A DNA stretch of 64,000 nt from the NCBI GenBank assembly GCA_019459455.1, contig JAIBEX010000009.1:1-64000 (forward strand), given 5' to 3'. Under the pieces are notes generated by a model. That model was not told the origin of the DNA. It made no database searches and was given only the letters and a program-made list of their open reading frames with translations. Each line of letters opens with the position of its first letter. The stretch's first letter is position 1. The position numbers were made by a program, and so were the translations under genes. Shown here piece after piece: positions 9,669 through 17,545 of this stretch. This DNA is from Weeksellaceae bacterium. Lineage in GTDB: Bacteria; Bacteroidota; Bacteroidia; Flavobacteriales; Weeksellaceae.

Positions 9669-11954
9669 CTATTTCCCCTCCCGCATCTGCGCGTCAAGCA
9701 CCGCAAGGGTGGCCAGATTCACAATCTCATCCACACTGGCCCGCATCTGTAATACGTGAACCGGTTTGCTAAGACCCATCAGGATTGGTCCTACCACCTG
9801 GGCGACCTTCATGCCGCGGATGATTTTATAAGATATGTTGGCGCTTTCCAGGTTTGGAAAAACAAAAATATTGGCGGGCGTATTTCCCAGTTTTGAAAAA
9901 GGATAATCCGCCAGATGGTCACCGTTCATGGCGAAATCGGGCTGAATTTCCCCGTCCACAATCATCTTGGGATATCTTTCATGCAGGATGGCAACCGCTT
10001 TCGCCACCTTCTTGGAGGTTTCCGAAATGCCTGCAAAATTCTCGTACGCCAACATCGCAATCCTGGGTTCTATGGCAAAAGATTTAACAGTCATTTCAGA
10101 CATTTTTGCAATATTCACCAGGTCTTCTGCAGTTGGATTCGCATTAATGGAGGTATCGGCAAAGAAAATGGGCTTCTTTTCCGATAGGATCATCATCATT
10201 GAGGCGATTTTTCCAACACCGCTGTCCTTTTCAATCACTTCCAAAACCGGTCTCAGGACAGAGGTATAGTTTTTTGAGAATCCAACAATCAGGGCATCGG
10301 TGTCATCATGTTTCAGCATCAGCGGACCGAAATAATCGCGCTGGCGCACATATCTTTTGGCTTTGTACTCGTTCATTCCCTTCCGCTGGCGAAGTTTCCA
10401 GAGGGTTTCGCGGTATTTCTTCCGGTTTTCTTCCTGATCGTCATCCATTGGGTCTACAATCGGGACGTCAATGTCGATACCGTATTTCTCCATCTGTTCT
10501 TTGATGAATTTCTTCTCACCAAGCAAAATCGGGAATGCGATTCCTTCCTCATAAAGGATCTGTGCGGCCTTCAGCACGTTGTATTCTTCCGCATTTCCCA
10601 GCGTAACCCTTTTCGGATTGGAGCGTGCCCGCGTCTGCATCATCCGGATGAGTTTTTCGTCGCGACCCATACGGTCCAGCAATCCGGTTTCGTAATCATC
10701 AAAGTTGTCAATAGGTTTTCCGGCGACACCGCTTTTCATGGCTGCCCTGGCTACAGCCATTGAAACCCGCGTAATAAGCCGGTTATCAAAGGGCTTTGGA
10801 ATAAAATAAGCCCGACCAAAACTGAGGTTCTTCAGGTTATAAGCCAGCATCACTGCTTCCGGAACCGGTTCTTTGGCCAGATCGGCAATTGCATGAACCG
10901 CTGCCAGCTTCATGCTCTCGTTTATTGTGGTGGCCTGCACATCCAACGCTCCCCGGAAAATGTATGGAAAACCGAGTACATTGTTAACCTGATTGGGATA
11001 GTCGCTTCGTCCTGTAGCCATGATCACATCTTTGCGCGTTTCCATTGCCAAATCATAGTCTATTTCGGGAGTTGGGTTCGCGAGACCGAAAACAATAGGA
11101 TTTTTTGCCATTGTATTCAGCATTTCCGGAGTCATGACATCACCCTTTGACAGGCCGATAAAGACATCCGCACCTTTCAGTGCATCTTCCAGCGTTGCAA
11201 TTTCTGTTTTTGCAACAAAATCAATTTTTTCCGCGGTTAAATTTTCCCGGTAATGGTTAATGACTCCCTTGCTGTCGCACATGAGGACATTTTCTTTTTT
11301 TAGGCCAAGTTCCAGATAGAGTTTTGTACAGGCGATGGCTGCCGCGCCGGCACCGTTTACCACCAATTTCACTTTGTCAATTTTCTTTCCTGAAATCTCT
11401 AACGCATTGATAAGAGCAGCTGCGGATATGATTGCTGTGCCGTGCTGGTCGTCATGCATCAACGGAATGTCCAGTTCCTCCTTGAGTCGCTGCTCAATAT
11501 AAAAAGCCTCCGGCGCTTTGATGTCTTCCAGGTTGATTCCGCCAAACGTTGGTGCGATACCTTTTACAATAGCAATGAATTTGTCCGGGTCTTTTTCGTT
11601 GATTTCAATATCGAATACATTGATGTCGGCAAAGATTTTGAACAAAAGACCCTTCCCTTCCATCACAGGTTTTGAAGCTTCAGCTCCAATGTCACCCAGT
11701 CCCAGAACGGCAGTTCCATTGGATATTACTGCTACCAGGTTGCCTTTTCCGGTATAATCGTAAACTGCTTTGGGATTTTTTTCGATTTCCAGGCATGGGA
11801 TTGCAACGCCGGGAGAGTATGCAAGGGATAAATCCCTGGCGGAGGAGTGCGGTTTGGAGGGAATTACTTCAATTTTTCCTTTTGGTTCTGCTTTATGGTA
11901 TTCCAGTGCGGCCTGGTTAAAGTTCTTTTCGTCTCTGTTGGTTTTACTTGACAT
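9669..11954 (-). CDS. maeB: NADP-dependent malic enzyme with C-terminal phosphotransacetylase-like domain
   Basis: Converts malate to pyruvate and CO2 with reduction of NADP, linking the TCA cycle to gluconeogenesis and NADPH supply. The 761 residues divide into an N-terminal malic enzyme (about 1-425; SPGVAIPC substrate region, MHDDQHGTAII metal-binding motif, NGAGAAAIAC dinucleotide loop) and a C-terminal phosphate acetyltransferase-like half (about 430-761; LGLSKP..VLQMRAS near the end). In this well-known fusion the PTA half is usually not catalytic and is thought to be regulatory. It begins 20 nt after the kinase gene upstream, suggesting a shared transcript. In many Flavobacteriia the gene lies close to ruvA and sprA, as here. 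Confidence 0.95.
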   Translation of the reverse strand: MSSKTNRDEKNFNQAALEYHKAEPKGKIEVIPSKPHSSARDLSLAYSPGVAIPCLEIEKNPKAVYDYTGKGNLVAVISNGTAVLGLGDIGAEASKPVMEGKGLLFKIFADINVFDIEINEKDPDKFIAIVKGIAPTFGGINLEDIKAPEAFYIEQRLKEELDIPLMHDDQHGTAIISAAALINALEISGKKIDKVKLVVNGAGAAAIACTKLYLELGLKKENVLMCDSKGVINHYRENLTAEKIDFVAKTEIATLEDALKGADVFIGLSKGDVMTPEMLNTMAKNPIVFGLANPTPEIDYDLAMETRKDVIMATGRSDYPNQVNNVLGFPYIFRGALDVQATTINESMKLAAVHAIADLAKEPVPEAVMLAYNLKNLSFGRAYFIPKPFDNRLITRVSMAVARAAMKSGVAGKPIDNFDDYETGLLDRMGRDEKLIRMMQTRARSNPKRVTLGNAEEYNVLKAAQILYEEGIAFPILLGEKKFIKEQMEKYGIDIDVPIVDPMDDDQEENRKKYRETLWKLRQRKGMNEYKAKRYVRQRDYFGPLMLKHDDTDALIVGFSKNYTSVLRPVLEVIEKDSGVGKIASMMMILSEKKPIFFADTSINANPTAEDLVNIAKMSEMTVKSFAIEPRIAMLAYENFAGISETSKKVAKAVAILHERYPKMIVDGEIQPDFAMNGDHLADYPFSKLGNTPANIFVFPNLESANISYKIIRGMKVAQVVGPILMGLSKPVHVLQMRASVDEIVNLATLAVLDAQMREGK

Positions 11955-11974
11955 TTTTACAATTTTTGCAATAA

Positions 11975-12838
11975 TTAGTAAAGCTGGTGCAGGATGTATT
12001 TCTTATGATACTCCACCAGACTTTCAATTGGTTTTTGAACTACCTTCCCTACATTAAGATTAAGTTCGGCGGCGGCGGACCTTAAAATATCCTCATAATA
12101 AAAGGCAATGGAACCGATGAAGTTGATCTCTGCGCTATTTGCCTCTTCATAGGGTAATACCTGATAATCCAGGAAATTTTTCATTTCATCAAAAACCATG
12201 TTCTGAAAATAAGGGTGTGACTTGTGATCCACCACAAACTTGTTGAATTCTGCCAGATAGGCGTTCGCCCTTGGATTGTGGTACATGTTTTTAAGAGCCT
12301 CTTCAATAGTGAGCTGGTATCTCTCAACAAATTTATCATGAAGGTCACGTGGTAATTTCTTCATGAAAAAACGACGCAGGAGATGCTTGCCAATAGCACT
12401 GCCACTACCTTCGTCGCCAATCAGGAATCCAAGGGAAGGGAGCTCTCTTCTTACGGAAGTCCCGTCGAAATAGCAGGAGTTGGATCCCGTACCCAAAATA
12501 CAGACTATGGCAGGTTTGCCGTTGTAGGCCGCATAGGCCGCGGCTGTTAAATCCTCCTTGACGGTAATCTCACCATTCCGGAAAACTTTCTGAAGTTCCT
12601 TTTCAACCACAGCAGCATTCTCGGCCACACCGCAGCCTGAGCCATAGAAAAAAACCTTCTGCATACTGTACTTAACAGTGAGAAGGTTTTGATTTTTCTC
12701 GATTTCCGGCACAATAAGTTCCGGGTGTATGATATTGGGATTAAAGCCTATGGTTTCGGTTTTCAGGAATATTTTTCCAAATTTATCCAGTACGACCCAG
12801 TCGCATTTGGTGGAACCGCCATCTACAATAGCTATCAT
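11975..12838 (-). CDS. N-acetylglucosamine kinase-like ATPase (BadF/BadG/BcrA/BcrD family)
   Basis: A 287-residue member of the ASKHA superfamily resembling eukaryotic-type N-acetylglucosamine kinases. It shows the phosphate-1 motif DGGSTKCDWVV at residues 6-16, a phosphate-2 motif LGTGSNSC around 115-122, the glycine-rich FLIGDEGSGSAIG segment, and a late adenosine-type segment FIGSIAFYYEDIL. It probably phosphorylates an amino sugar such as GlcNAc released from cell wall or chitin. The nearby sugar transporter gene at 14634 would fit uptake of the same substrate, but it is on the other strand, so the link is inference. It lies 20 nt upstream of the malic enzyme gene. Confidence 0.85.
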   Translation of the reverse strand: MIAIVDGGSTKCDWVVLDKFGKIFLKTETIGFNPNIIHPELIVPEIEKNQNLLTVKYSMQKVFFYGSGCGVAENAAVVEKELQKVFRNGEITVKEDLTAAAYAAYNGKPAIVCILGTGSNSCYFDGTSVRRELPSLGFLIGDEGSGSAIGKHLLRRFFMKKLPRDLHDKFVERYQLTIEEALKNMYHNPRANAYLAEFNKFVVDHKSHPYFQNMVFDEMKNFLDYQVLPYEEANSAEINFIGSIAFYYEDILRSAAAELNLNVGKVVQKPIESLVEYHKKYILHQLY

Positions 12839-12909
12839 AATTTCAACATTTTTAGGAAAGGAAATGCTAAAATAGGAATTAATTTAAAATGTACGGGATT
12901 AGTGGGTGA

Positions 12910-13164
12910 TTATTCCAGTTTTTCATCTGCCGTATTGTCCAGCCACTGTTCAATCTCATCTTCCAGAAAGGTGGTTTGCAGTTGTACAGAATTGATGAAG
13001 TCGTCAGGCACACCTACGCCCGGAGTTGTTTCCAGATTCCATAACTCCTCGGACATGAGATTATATTCGCTGTATACCCTTCTGAATCTGGAATTTGTTT
13101 TTTCCAGATTGGCAATCTTATCCTGCTGTCCCTGAAACTTTCTATATGGATTTTGTTTATTCAT
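12910..13164 (-). CDS. Small conserved hypothetical protein
   Basis: An 84-residue charged, soluble, mostly helical protein (starts MNKQNPYRKFQGQQDKIANLEK) that I do not recognise by function. It is rich in Glu, Asn and Gln, has no signal peptide or membrane segment, and contains a Pro-Gly stretch TTPGVGVPDD that may be a hinge between an N-terminal coiled-coil-like region (15-45) and a C-terminal amphipathic helix. It lies 71 nt upstream of the kinase gene in the same direction. The frame is clean and has normal base composition for the window, so it is likely real. Confidence 0.6.
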   Translation of the reverse strand: MNKQNPYRKFQGQQDKIANLEKTNSRFRRVYSEYNLMSEELWNLETTPGVGVPDDFINSVQLQTTFLEDEIEQWLDNTADEKLE

Positions 13165-13355
13165 TCGTATTCTATATTCAGTTAAATGATGAAGACAAGA
13201 AGTTCAATATGTATAATCGCGATAGAATCAACTTCAGAAAATGCTGAAAATGAAAGCATTATCAAGTAATATTTCTAATCGGAAGTTTAAAGGTAAAAAG
13301 ATTTGTAAGAGAAAAAAATAATTTAACACTATTTCTAATTATTTAACATATAGTG

Positions 13356-13363
13356 TAAATTTG
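13356..13363 (+). promoter_or_regulatory. -7 element in front of the GtrA-like gene
   Basis: TAAATTTG matches the Bacteroidota -7 consensus TAnnTTTG. It overlaps a TTG codon at 13361 that opens the longest reading frame, so that codon cannot be the start; the ATG at 13379 lies just downstream of the expected transcription start, giving a very short leader. No clear TTG is present at the -33 position. Confidence 0.5.
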
Positions 13364-13378
13364 CACTTTCCTTTTAAA

Positions 13379-13837
13379 ATGAAGCATCTGCTGTTAAAGC
13401 AAAAACAAGTGCTGTTTTTTATTCTTGCAGGTGCTATGAGCGCAGTTGTGGAGATTGGCAGTTTTAAACTTTTCAGTGTTTACCTTCCACCTGTTCTTTC
13501 ATGGGAGCAGAATCTTTTCGGTATCCACTACCCCTTGAGTAACGTCCTTTCCACCACCTGTGGAATCGTCTTTAACTATTTCCTTAGCATCTGGTTTGTT
13601 TTTGAACGCGGAAAACATTCCAAGAAAAGGGAATTCGCTTATTTCATGTTTGTTTCATTTTTCTCGACTATATTGAGTTTAACTGTTTTTCAGATTTTCT
13701 ATAATTTCGTCTTCCGCGATAATATCGACCTTGGCTTCTATACGCTAAGCCCCATCATGATAAGTAAAATCGCTGCCATCGGGTTGGTTTCAGTCATCAA
13801 TTACTCGGTAAAGAAAAGAGTTATTTTCAACGGATAA
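13379..13837 (+). CDS. GtrA-like family membrane protein
   Basis: A 152-residue inner-membrane protein with four transmembrane helices (about 11-32, 52-74, 83-105, 125-145) and the GtrA-like signature: FFILAGAMSAVVEIGSF in helix 1, a CGIVFNYFLS..FVFE segment after helix 2, and a final helix with SVINYSVKKRVIF. GtrA-like proteins are thought to translocate lipid-linked sugars or to help polysaccharide modification. The ATG at 13379 is chosen because an upstream TTG lies within the promoter. The acyltransferase gene follows after 30 nt in the same direction. Confidence 0.88.
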   Translation: MKHLLLKQKQVLFFILAGAMSAVVEIGSFKLFSVYLPPVLSWEQNLFGIHYPLSNVLSTTCGIVFNYFLSIWFVFERGKHSKKREFAYFMFVSFFSTILSLTVFQIFYNFVFRDNIDLGFYTLSPIMISKIAAIGLVSVINYSVKKRVIFNG

Positions 13838-13867
13838 TTCGCTATTTTTGACCTATATTTATATTTG

Positions 13868-14599
13868 ATGTCCCGGATTCTAAACTATATCTGGCGCGGG
13901 TGGTTTGTCCTCCTCGCTTTTCTTTTTATCATCCTTTTTACAATACCCGTACTGCTTCTTTCCATAAAGGAAAAGCATTTTAAATATGCCTATATCTTCA
14001 TCTGGCTTTTCTGCGTAATCGTATTCTATGGCATGGGTTTCCGCTACGAACTCATTAAAAAAACGCGGGAAGAACTGGACAAGGACCGGAACTATATTTT
14101 TATTGCGAACCATACCTCCACCATAGACATTATGCTTATAACGGTTCTGCACCGTCATCATCCAGTGTGTTTCATAGGCAAAGCTGAACTTGCCAAAATT
14201 CCCATCTTCGGACTGCTTTACAAACGTATTGCAATTCTTGTGGACAGGAAAAGCGCTAAAAGTAGGGCAGACGTGTATCGCCGCGCAGCGGAAAAAATGC
14301 GCCACGGTCAGAACATCGTTATTTTTCCTGAAGGAGGAGTGCACGATGATCCCAACCTCCTGCTGGATGAATTTAGAGATGGTGCCTTCATCCTGGCCAC
14401 GAAACACCAGTTTCCTATAGCGGTCTATACTTTTGTAGGTCTGAAGGAGATGTTTCCGTTTGACAATGGAAAAGGACACCCAGGAAAAGTAACGGTATAC
14501 CTCAATAAAATAATGGAACCCACAACGCTTGAGGAAATGAAATCCAAGTCATTTGCAGAAATTAAAAAAACACTTCAGGAACATCCTTTGGGGAAATAA
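13868..14599 (+). CDS. plsC: 1-acyl-sn-glycerol-3-phosphate acyltransferase (PlsC-like)
   Basis: Membrane acyltransferase that probably adds the second acyl chain to lysophosphatidate in phospholipid synthesis. The 243 residues begin with one or two hydrophobic helices (about 10-32 and 43-60). The catalytic HX4D motif is present as NHTSTID, followed by FIGKAELAKIPIFG (block II), an IAILVDRKS segment and the FPEGGVHDDPN block III in place of the common FPEGTRS. The start is the ATG at 13868; a TTG three bases upstream is in the same frame. A sugar transporter gene follows after 34 nt. Confidence 0.92.
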   Translation: MSRILNYIWRGWFVLLAFLFIILFTIPVLLLSIKEKHFKYAYIFIWLFCVIVFYGMGFRYELIKKTREELDKDRNYIFIANHTSTIDIMLITVLHRHHPVCFIGKAELAKIPIFGLLYKRIAILVDRKSAKSRADVYRRAAEKMRHGQNIVIFPEGGVHDDPNLLLDEFRDGAFILATKHQFPIAVYTFVGLKEMFPFDNGKGHPGKVTVYLNKIMEPTTLEEMKSKSFAEIKKTLQEHPLGK

Positions 14600-14605
14600 A
14601 TTAGT

Positions 14606-14613
14606 TATATTTG
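14606..14613 (+). promoter_or_regulatory. -7 element in front of the sugar transporter
   Basis: TATATTTG, a full match to TAnnTTTG, lies 20 nt before the ATG at 14634 and 6 nt after the plsC stop. A TTG at 14588-14590 is present but only 15 nt upstream, shorter than the usual spacing, so the -33 element is doubtful. Confidence 0.45.
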
Positions 14614-14633
14614 TTTTAAGAAATTATTAACAA

Positions 14634-16082
14634 ATGTCTACAAATTATTCGAAACAAACCAACTGGGGGCAGTTCGTGCCGTTGGTTACCGTATTTTTCT
14701 TTTGGGGATTTGTTGCAGCGAGCAACGATATTTTAATCCCGGTTTTCAAAAAAGCATTCAACCTGACACAGGGGCAAAGCCAACTGGTTTCCATGGCTTT
14801 TTATGTAGCCTATACCGTAGGGTCGTTGATTTATATGTTTATTTCAAAAACACTGAAGCAGGATTTGGTAAACAGGATTGGTTATAAGAATGGTTTAATA
14901 GTAGGACTTCTCATTTCCGCCGCCGGAACCCTGCTCTTTTACCCTGCCGCAAATATGGGATCTTTCCCACTGATGCTTTCAGGTTTGTTTATTGTTGGGC
15001 TGGGGTTTTCACTGCAGCAAATTGTGGCAAATCCACTTGCAATTGAGGTCGGGCCTACAGAAACAGGATCACAGCGGTTAACAATGGCTGGAGGAATCAA
15101 TAATTTCGGGACCACCATAGGACCCCTGATCGTATCTTTTGCTATTTTCGGGTCTGCAACAGCATCCAATACCGAAGCCAGTATAGAATCCGTGAAGGTC
15201 CCCTATCTTGTTTTGGGAGCAGCTTTCCTTTTGGTAGCTCTGCTGCTTAAATTTTCTTCTTTACCACAGATTACACCTACCATTACAGAAGATACCGATG
15301 ATGATGTTCCGGGTGAACACCGGGATTCTGCTTTAAAGTATCCACAACTGGTTTTGGGGATGATCGCTATTTTCGTTTATGTGGGTGTGGAAGTTTCGAC
15401 TGCCAGTAATTTACCGGCATATATGGAGAAATCACTTGGCTTTGAAACGAAAGATATTGCACCCTATGTTTCCCTGTATTGGGCATCACTGATGATTGGC
15501 CGTTGGACCGGAGCTGTTGATGCTTTCGATATAAGTGCTGGATTCAAGAAGATTTTAAGGTTTCTGGCTCCCTATCTCGCTTTCGGAGTATTCCTTCTTG
15601 TCAATGCCATTGCACAGCATGATCTGTCGCATTTCTATATTTACGGTTTAATCATCCTTGTAATGATTGCCTGCGACATCATGAGTAAAGGAAATCCGGC
15701 GAGGATGTTACTGATCTTCTCCTGTATGGGTATTCTGGCTCTGGTCGTTGGAATGCTTACCTCAGGGATGACCTCAGTCTATGCGTTCACCAGTGTGGGT
15801 TTATTCTGCTCCACCCTATGGCCATGTATTTTTGCGTTGGCGATAAACGGATTGGGGAAACACACCAATCAGGGTTCCGGCTATCTCATCATGATGATTA
15901 TGGGAGGTGGGATTATTTCGTGGCTGCAGGGCATGCTTGCGGATATGACCAACATCCATTTCAGTTATATTGTAGGTGTTCTATGCTTCGCTTATCTGGT
16001 TTTTTACGCCGTTCGGGTAACCGGAATACTGAAAGCGCAGGGCATCAGTCTCGATCAGGTTAAATCGGGAGGTGGGCACTAA
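14634..16082 (+). CDS. MFS sugar transporter, FucP/GluP (FHS) family
   Basis: Proton-coupled sugar uptake protein with about 12 transmembrane helices over 482 residues. The opening FVPLVTVFFFWGFVAASNDILIP and the ANPLAIEVGPTETGSQRLTMAGGINNFGTTIGP segment in the first half are characteristic of the fucose/glucose-galactose/N-acetylglucosamine permease group of the major facilitator superfamily. Which sugar it carries cannot be told from sequence alone. The kinase-like gene at 11975 on the other strand could act on an imported amino sugar, but this is speculative. The reading frame ends 11 nt inside the next gene. Confidence 0.9.
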   Translation: MSTNYSKQTNWGQFVPLVTVFFFWGFVAASNDILIPVFKKAFNLTQGQSQLVSMAFYVAYTVGSLIYMFISKTLKQDLVNRIGYKNGLIVGLLISAAGTLLFYPAANMGSFPLMLSGLFIVGLGFSLQQIVANPLAIEVGPTETGSQRLTMAGGINNFGTTIGPLIVSFAIFGSATASNTEASIESVKVPYLVLGAAFLLVALLLKFSSLPQITPTITEDTDDDVPGEHRDSALKYPQLVLGMIAIFVYVGVEVSTASNLPAYMEKSLGFETKDIAPYVSLYWASLMIGRWTGAVDAFDISAGFKKILRFLAPYLAFGVFLLVNAIAQHDLSHFYIYGLIILVMIACDIMSKGNPARMLLIFSCMGILALVVGMLTSGMTSVYAFTSVGLFCSTLWPCIFALAINGLGKHTNQGSGYLIMMIMGGGIISWLQGMLADMTNIHFSYIVGVLCFAYLVFYAVRVTGILKAQGISLDQVKSGGGH

Positions 16083-17130
16083 ATTAACTCACATATTAAA
16101 AAAGAAGAGGTTTTGGGCAGGTGTTTTACTTGTCCAATTTCTTTTGTTTTTTCTTCTTTCCAGAATCGGGTTTATGGGAATATTTGAAAGGTTTTTTGAG
16201 GTCCGGAAAGAATTCCATCAATCATTATTTCAAGACCTCAGTTTTTCAGCAGGCGATGTTCTGTACGTTTTGCTGTTACTCTATATACTTATTCTAGTTG
16301 CTAAAATATTACGAAACAAAACGAGGCACTCGGCGTTAGTTTCATTTCTTGTACTGTTGAATATCCTATATCTTACCTATCAGCTGTTTTGGGGAATGCT
16401 ATACTTTCAACAACCCGTGAGTGAAAAACTTCCTGAAGGTAAAACATCCCCGGCAGCGATCAAACAATTGGCCTTTAAATACCTTGACCGCTGCACCGAG
16501 ACCCGTAAACTGGTGCAGGAGGACAGGAATGGGGTTTTTAAAGTGTATGACATTCATAAAATTCAAACAGAAATTCTGGCGAACCAGACCAAAATCCCCC
16601 GATTCATAAATCAAAAAAAAACAACGAATGTTAATTCTATCAAACCCAGTTTGTACACGGGTATCATGAGCTACACCGGTATTATGGGATATTACAATCC
16701 ATTTACAGCGGAAGCGCTGTACAATCCCAAACTCCCGTCCACTTACCTACCTTTTACTTTGGCTCACGAGAGCGCGCACCAGTTGGGATATGCACGGGAA
16801 CAGGAGGCCAATTTCATAGGTTTTTTGTTGGGAAAGAATGCGGAAAATCCGGACTTGAGATACAGCACGGAATATTTTGCGTTGAAATCGCTTTTGAACG
16901 CCCTGGTGGAATCTGAACCGGAGTTTGTAAAGGGTGTCATAAGAAAATATCCAGTACAGATGAAACGCGACCGCCTGGCCGAAAAGATGTTCGTAAAAAG
17001 ACATTCGGGAATGCTGGAGGTGTTTTTCGGGTTTACCAATGACCTGTTTCTTAAATCAAACCAGCAGGATGGAACGATCACCTATTCCTACTTTGTGGAT
17101 TTACTAGTGCGTCATGAGAAAATGGAGTAA
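16072..17130 (+). CDS. DUF3810 family membrane protein with zinc-peptidase-like motif
   Basis: A 352-residue protein with three hydrophobic helices near the N-terminus (about 14-34, 62-81 and 90-108) and a soluble C-terminal part. It matches the DUF3810 family of Bacteroidota. Residues 232-236 read HESAH, an HExxH zinc-binding motif, followed after a short gap by EQEANFIGF, which could give the third (Glu) ligand, so a membrane-bound metallopeptidase activity is likely but unproven. It starts with GTG at 16072, overlapping the transporter stop by 11 nt, which points to translational coupling. It ends just before a minus-strand terminator. Confidence 0.85.
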   Translation: MGTKLTHILKKKRFWAGVLLVQFLLFFLLSRIGFMGIFERFFEVRKEFHQSLFQDLSFSAGDVLYVLLLLYILILVAKILRNKTRHSALVSFLVLLNILYLTYQLFWGMLYFQQPVSEKLPEGKTSPAAIKQLAFKYLDRCTETRKLVQEDRNGVFKVYDIHKIQTEILANQTKIPRFINQKKTTNVNSIKPSLYTGIMSYTGIMGYYNPFTAEALYNPKLPSTYLPFTLAHESAHQLGYAREQEANFIGFLLGKNAENPDLRYSTEYFALKSLLNALVESEPEFVKGVIRKYPVQMKRDRLAEKMFVKRHSGMLEVFFGFTNDLFLKSNQQDGTITYSYFVDLLVRHEKME

Positions 17131-17135
17131 ATAAA

Positions 17136-17244
17136 GAAAAAAAAAGAACCGCAACTTGCGAAGCGGTTCTAAAAACACAAATGATGAAAAAAAATTTATT
17201 GCCTCTTCGGACAGCATTACCATCCTTAAAGCGATGTAAAAGTA
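17136..17244 (-). ncRNA. Candidate small RNA, copy 1 (about 90 nt, own promoter and terminator)
   Basis: On the minus strand a promoter TTG (17266-17264)-N19-TACTTTTA (17244-17237, one mismatch to TAnnTTTG) is followed by a 27-nt AT-rich block at 17197-17171 and a terminator hairpin AGAACCGC/GCGGTTCT (17170-17145) with a T run. The 27-nt block is identical to one at 43407-43433, also directly in front of a terminator of different sequence. No gene in the same direction lies downstream, since DUF3810 is convergent, so this is probably a free-standing RNA. An 8-residue Phe-rich reading of the block (NFFSSFVF) exists but is explained by the T run. Confidence 0.5.
17145..17170 (-). terminator. 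Rho-independent terminator of the candidate small RNA
   Basis: Eight-base-pair stem AGAACCGC/GCGGTTCT with a 10-nt loop; on the minus strand the hairpin is followed by a T run (complement of 17136-17144). It is also the end point for the convergent DUF3810 transcript. Confidence 0.75.
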
Positions 17245-17395
17245 GCATTATTTCCTGAACTTGCAAACTTTTACCAAGTAATTTTTACTGTTGTTTAATA
17301 CCGCCTTAGCTATCAACAGGATATATTTAATTTTTTTTGTCCGGAGAGATTAATCACACAACCTACTCTAATATTTAAATGCATTTCGTATCAAC

Positions 17396-17426
17396 AAAAA
17401 AATCCCAACCGTAAAGTTGGGATTTT
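17396..17426 (-). terminator. Terminator of tRNA-Met
   Basis: Nine-base-pair stem AATCCCAAC/GTTGGGATT with a six-base loop directly after the tRNA 3' end, followed on the minus strand by seven T residues. Confidence 0.85.
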
Positions 17427-17427
17427 G

Positions 17428-17501
17428 TAGCGAAGACGGGAATTGAACCCGTGACCTCAGGGTTATGAATCCTGCGCTCTAACCAACTGAGCTACCTCGC
17501 C
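17428..17501 (-). tRNA. tRNA-Met (anticodon CAT)
   Basis: A 74-nt cloverleaf on the minus strand. The 5' end is GGCGAGGTAGCTCAGTTGG, the anticodon arm is CAGGATTCATAACCCTG with CAT in the loop, the T arm contains GGTTCAATTCC, and the acceptor stem pairs GGCGAGG with CTTCGCT through two G-U pairs; discriminator base A. No CCA is encoded. CAT could also be a tRNA-Ile(k2C) or initiator, but the first G-U pair and overall sequence fit elongator Met best. A consensus promoter TTG-N19-TATATTTG lies immediately upstream. Confidence 0.92.
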
Positions 17502-17513
17502 GTTAAAGTGGTG

Positions 17514-17543
17514 CAAATATAAAAATAATTTGAAATCTGGCAA
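17514..17543 (-). promoter_or_regulatory. Promoter of tRNA-Met
   Basis: On the minus strand TTG (17543-17541), 19-nt spacer, TATATTTG (17521-17514): a perfect Bacteroidota promoter. Transcription would start about 6 nt before the tRNA 5' end. It lies between the tRNA and the end of the thioredoxin-like gene. Confidence 0.8.
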
Positions 17544-17545
17544 AA

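Noticed and set aside
13361-13837. GtrA start at the TTG of 13361
   Set aside because: The TTG is part of the -7 promoter element, so it would not be in the mRNA; the ATG at 13379 is used.
17171-17230. Phenylalanine-rich leader peptide with attenuator (MLSEEAINFFSSFVF...)
   Set aside because: There is no downstream gene in that direction to be attenuated, and the Phe codons come from the T run of the conserved block; the second copy does not keep the same frame after the block.
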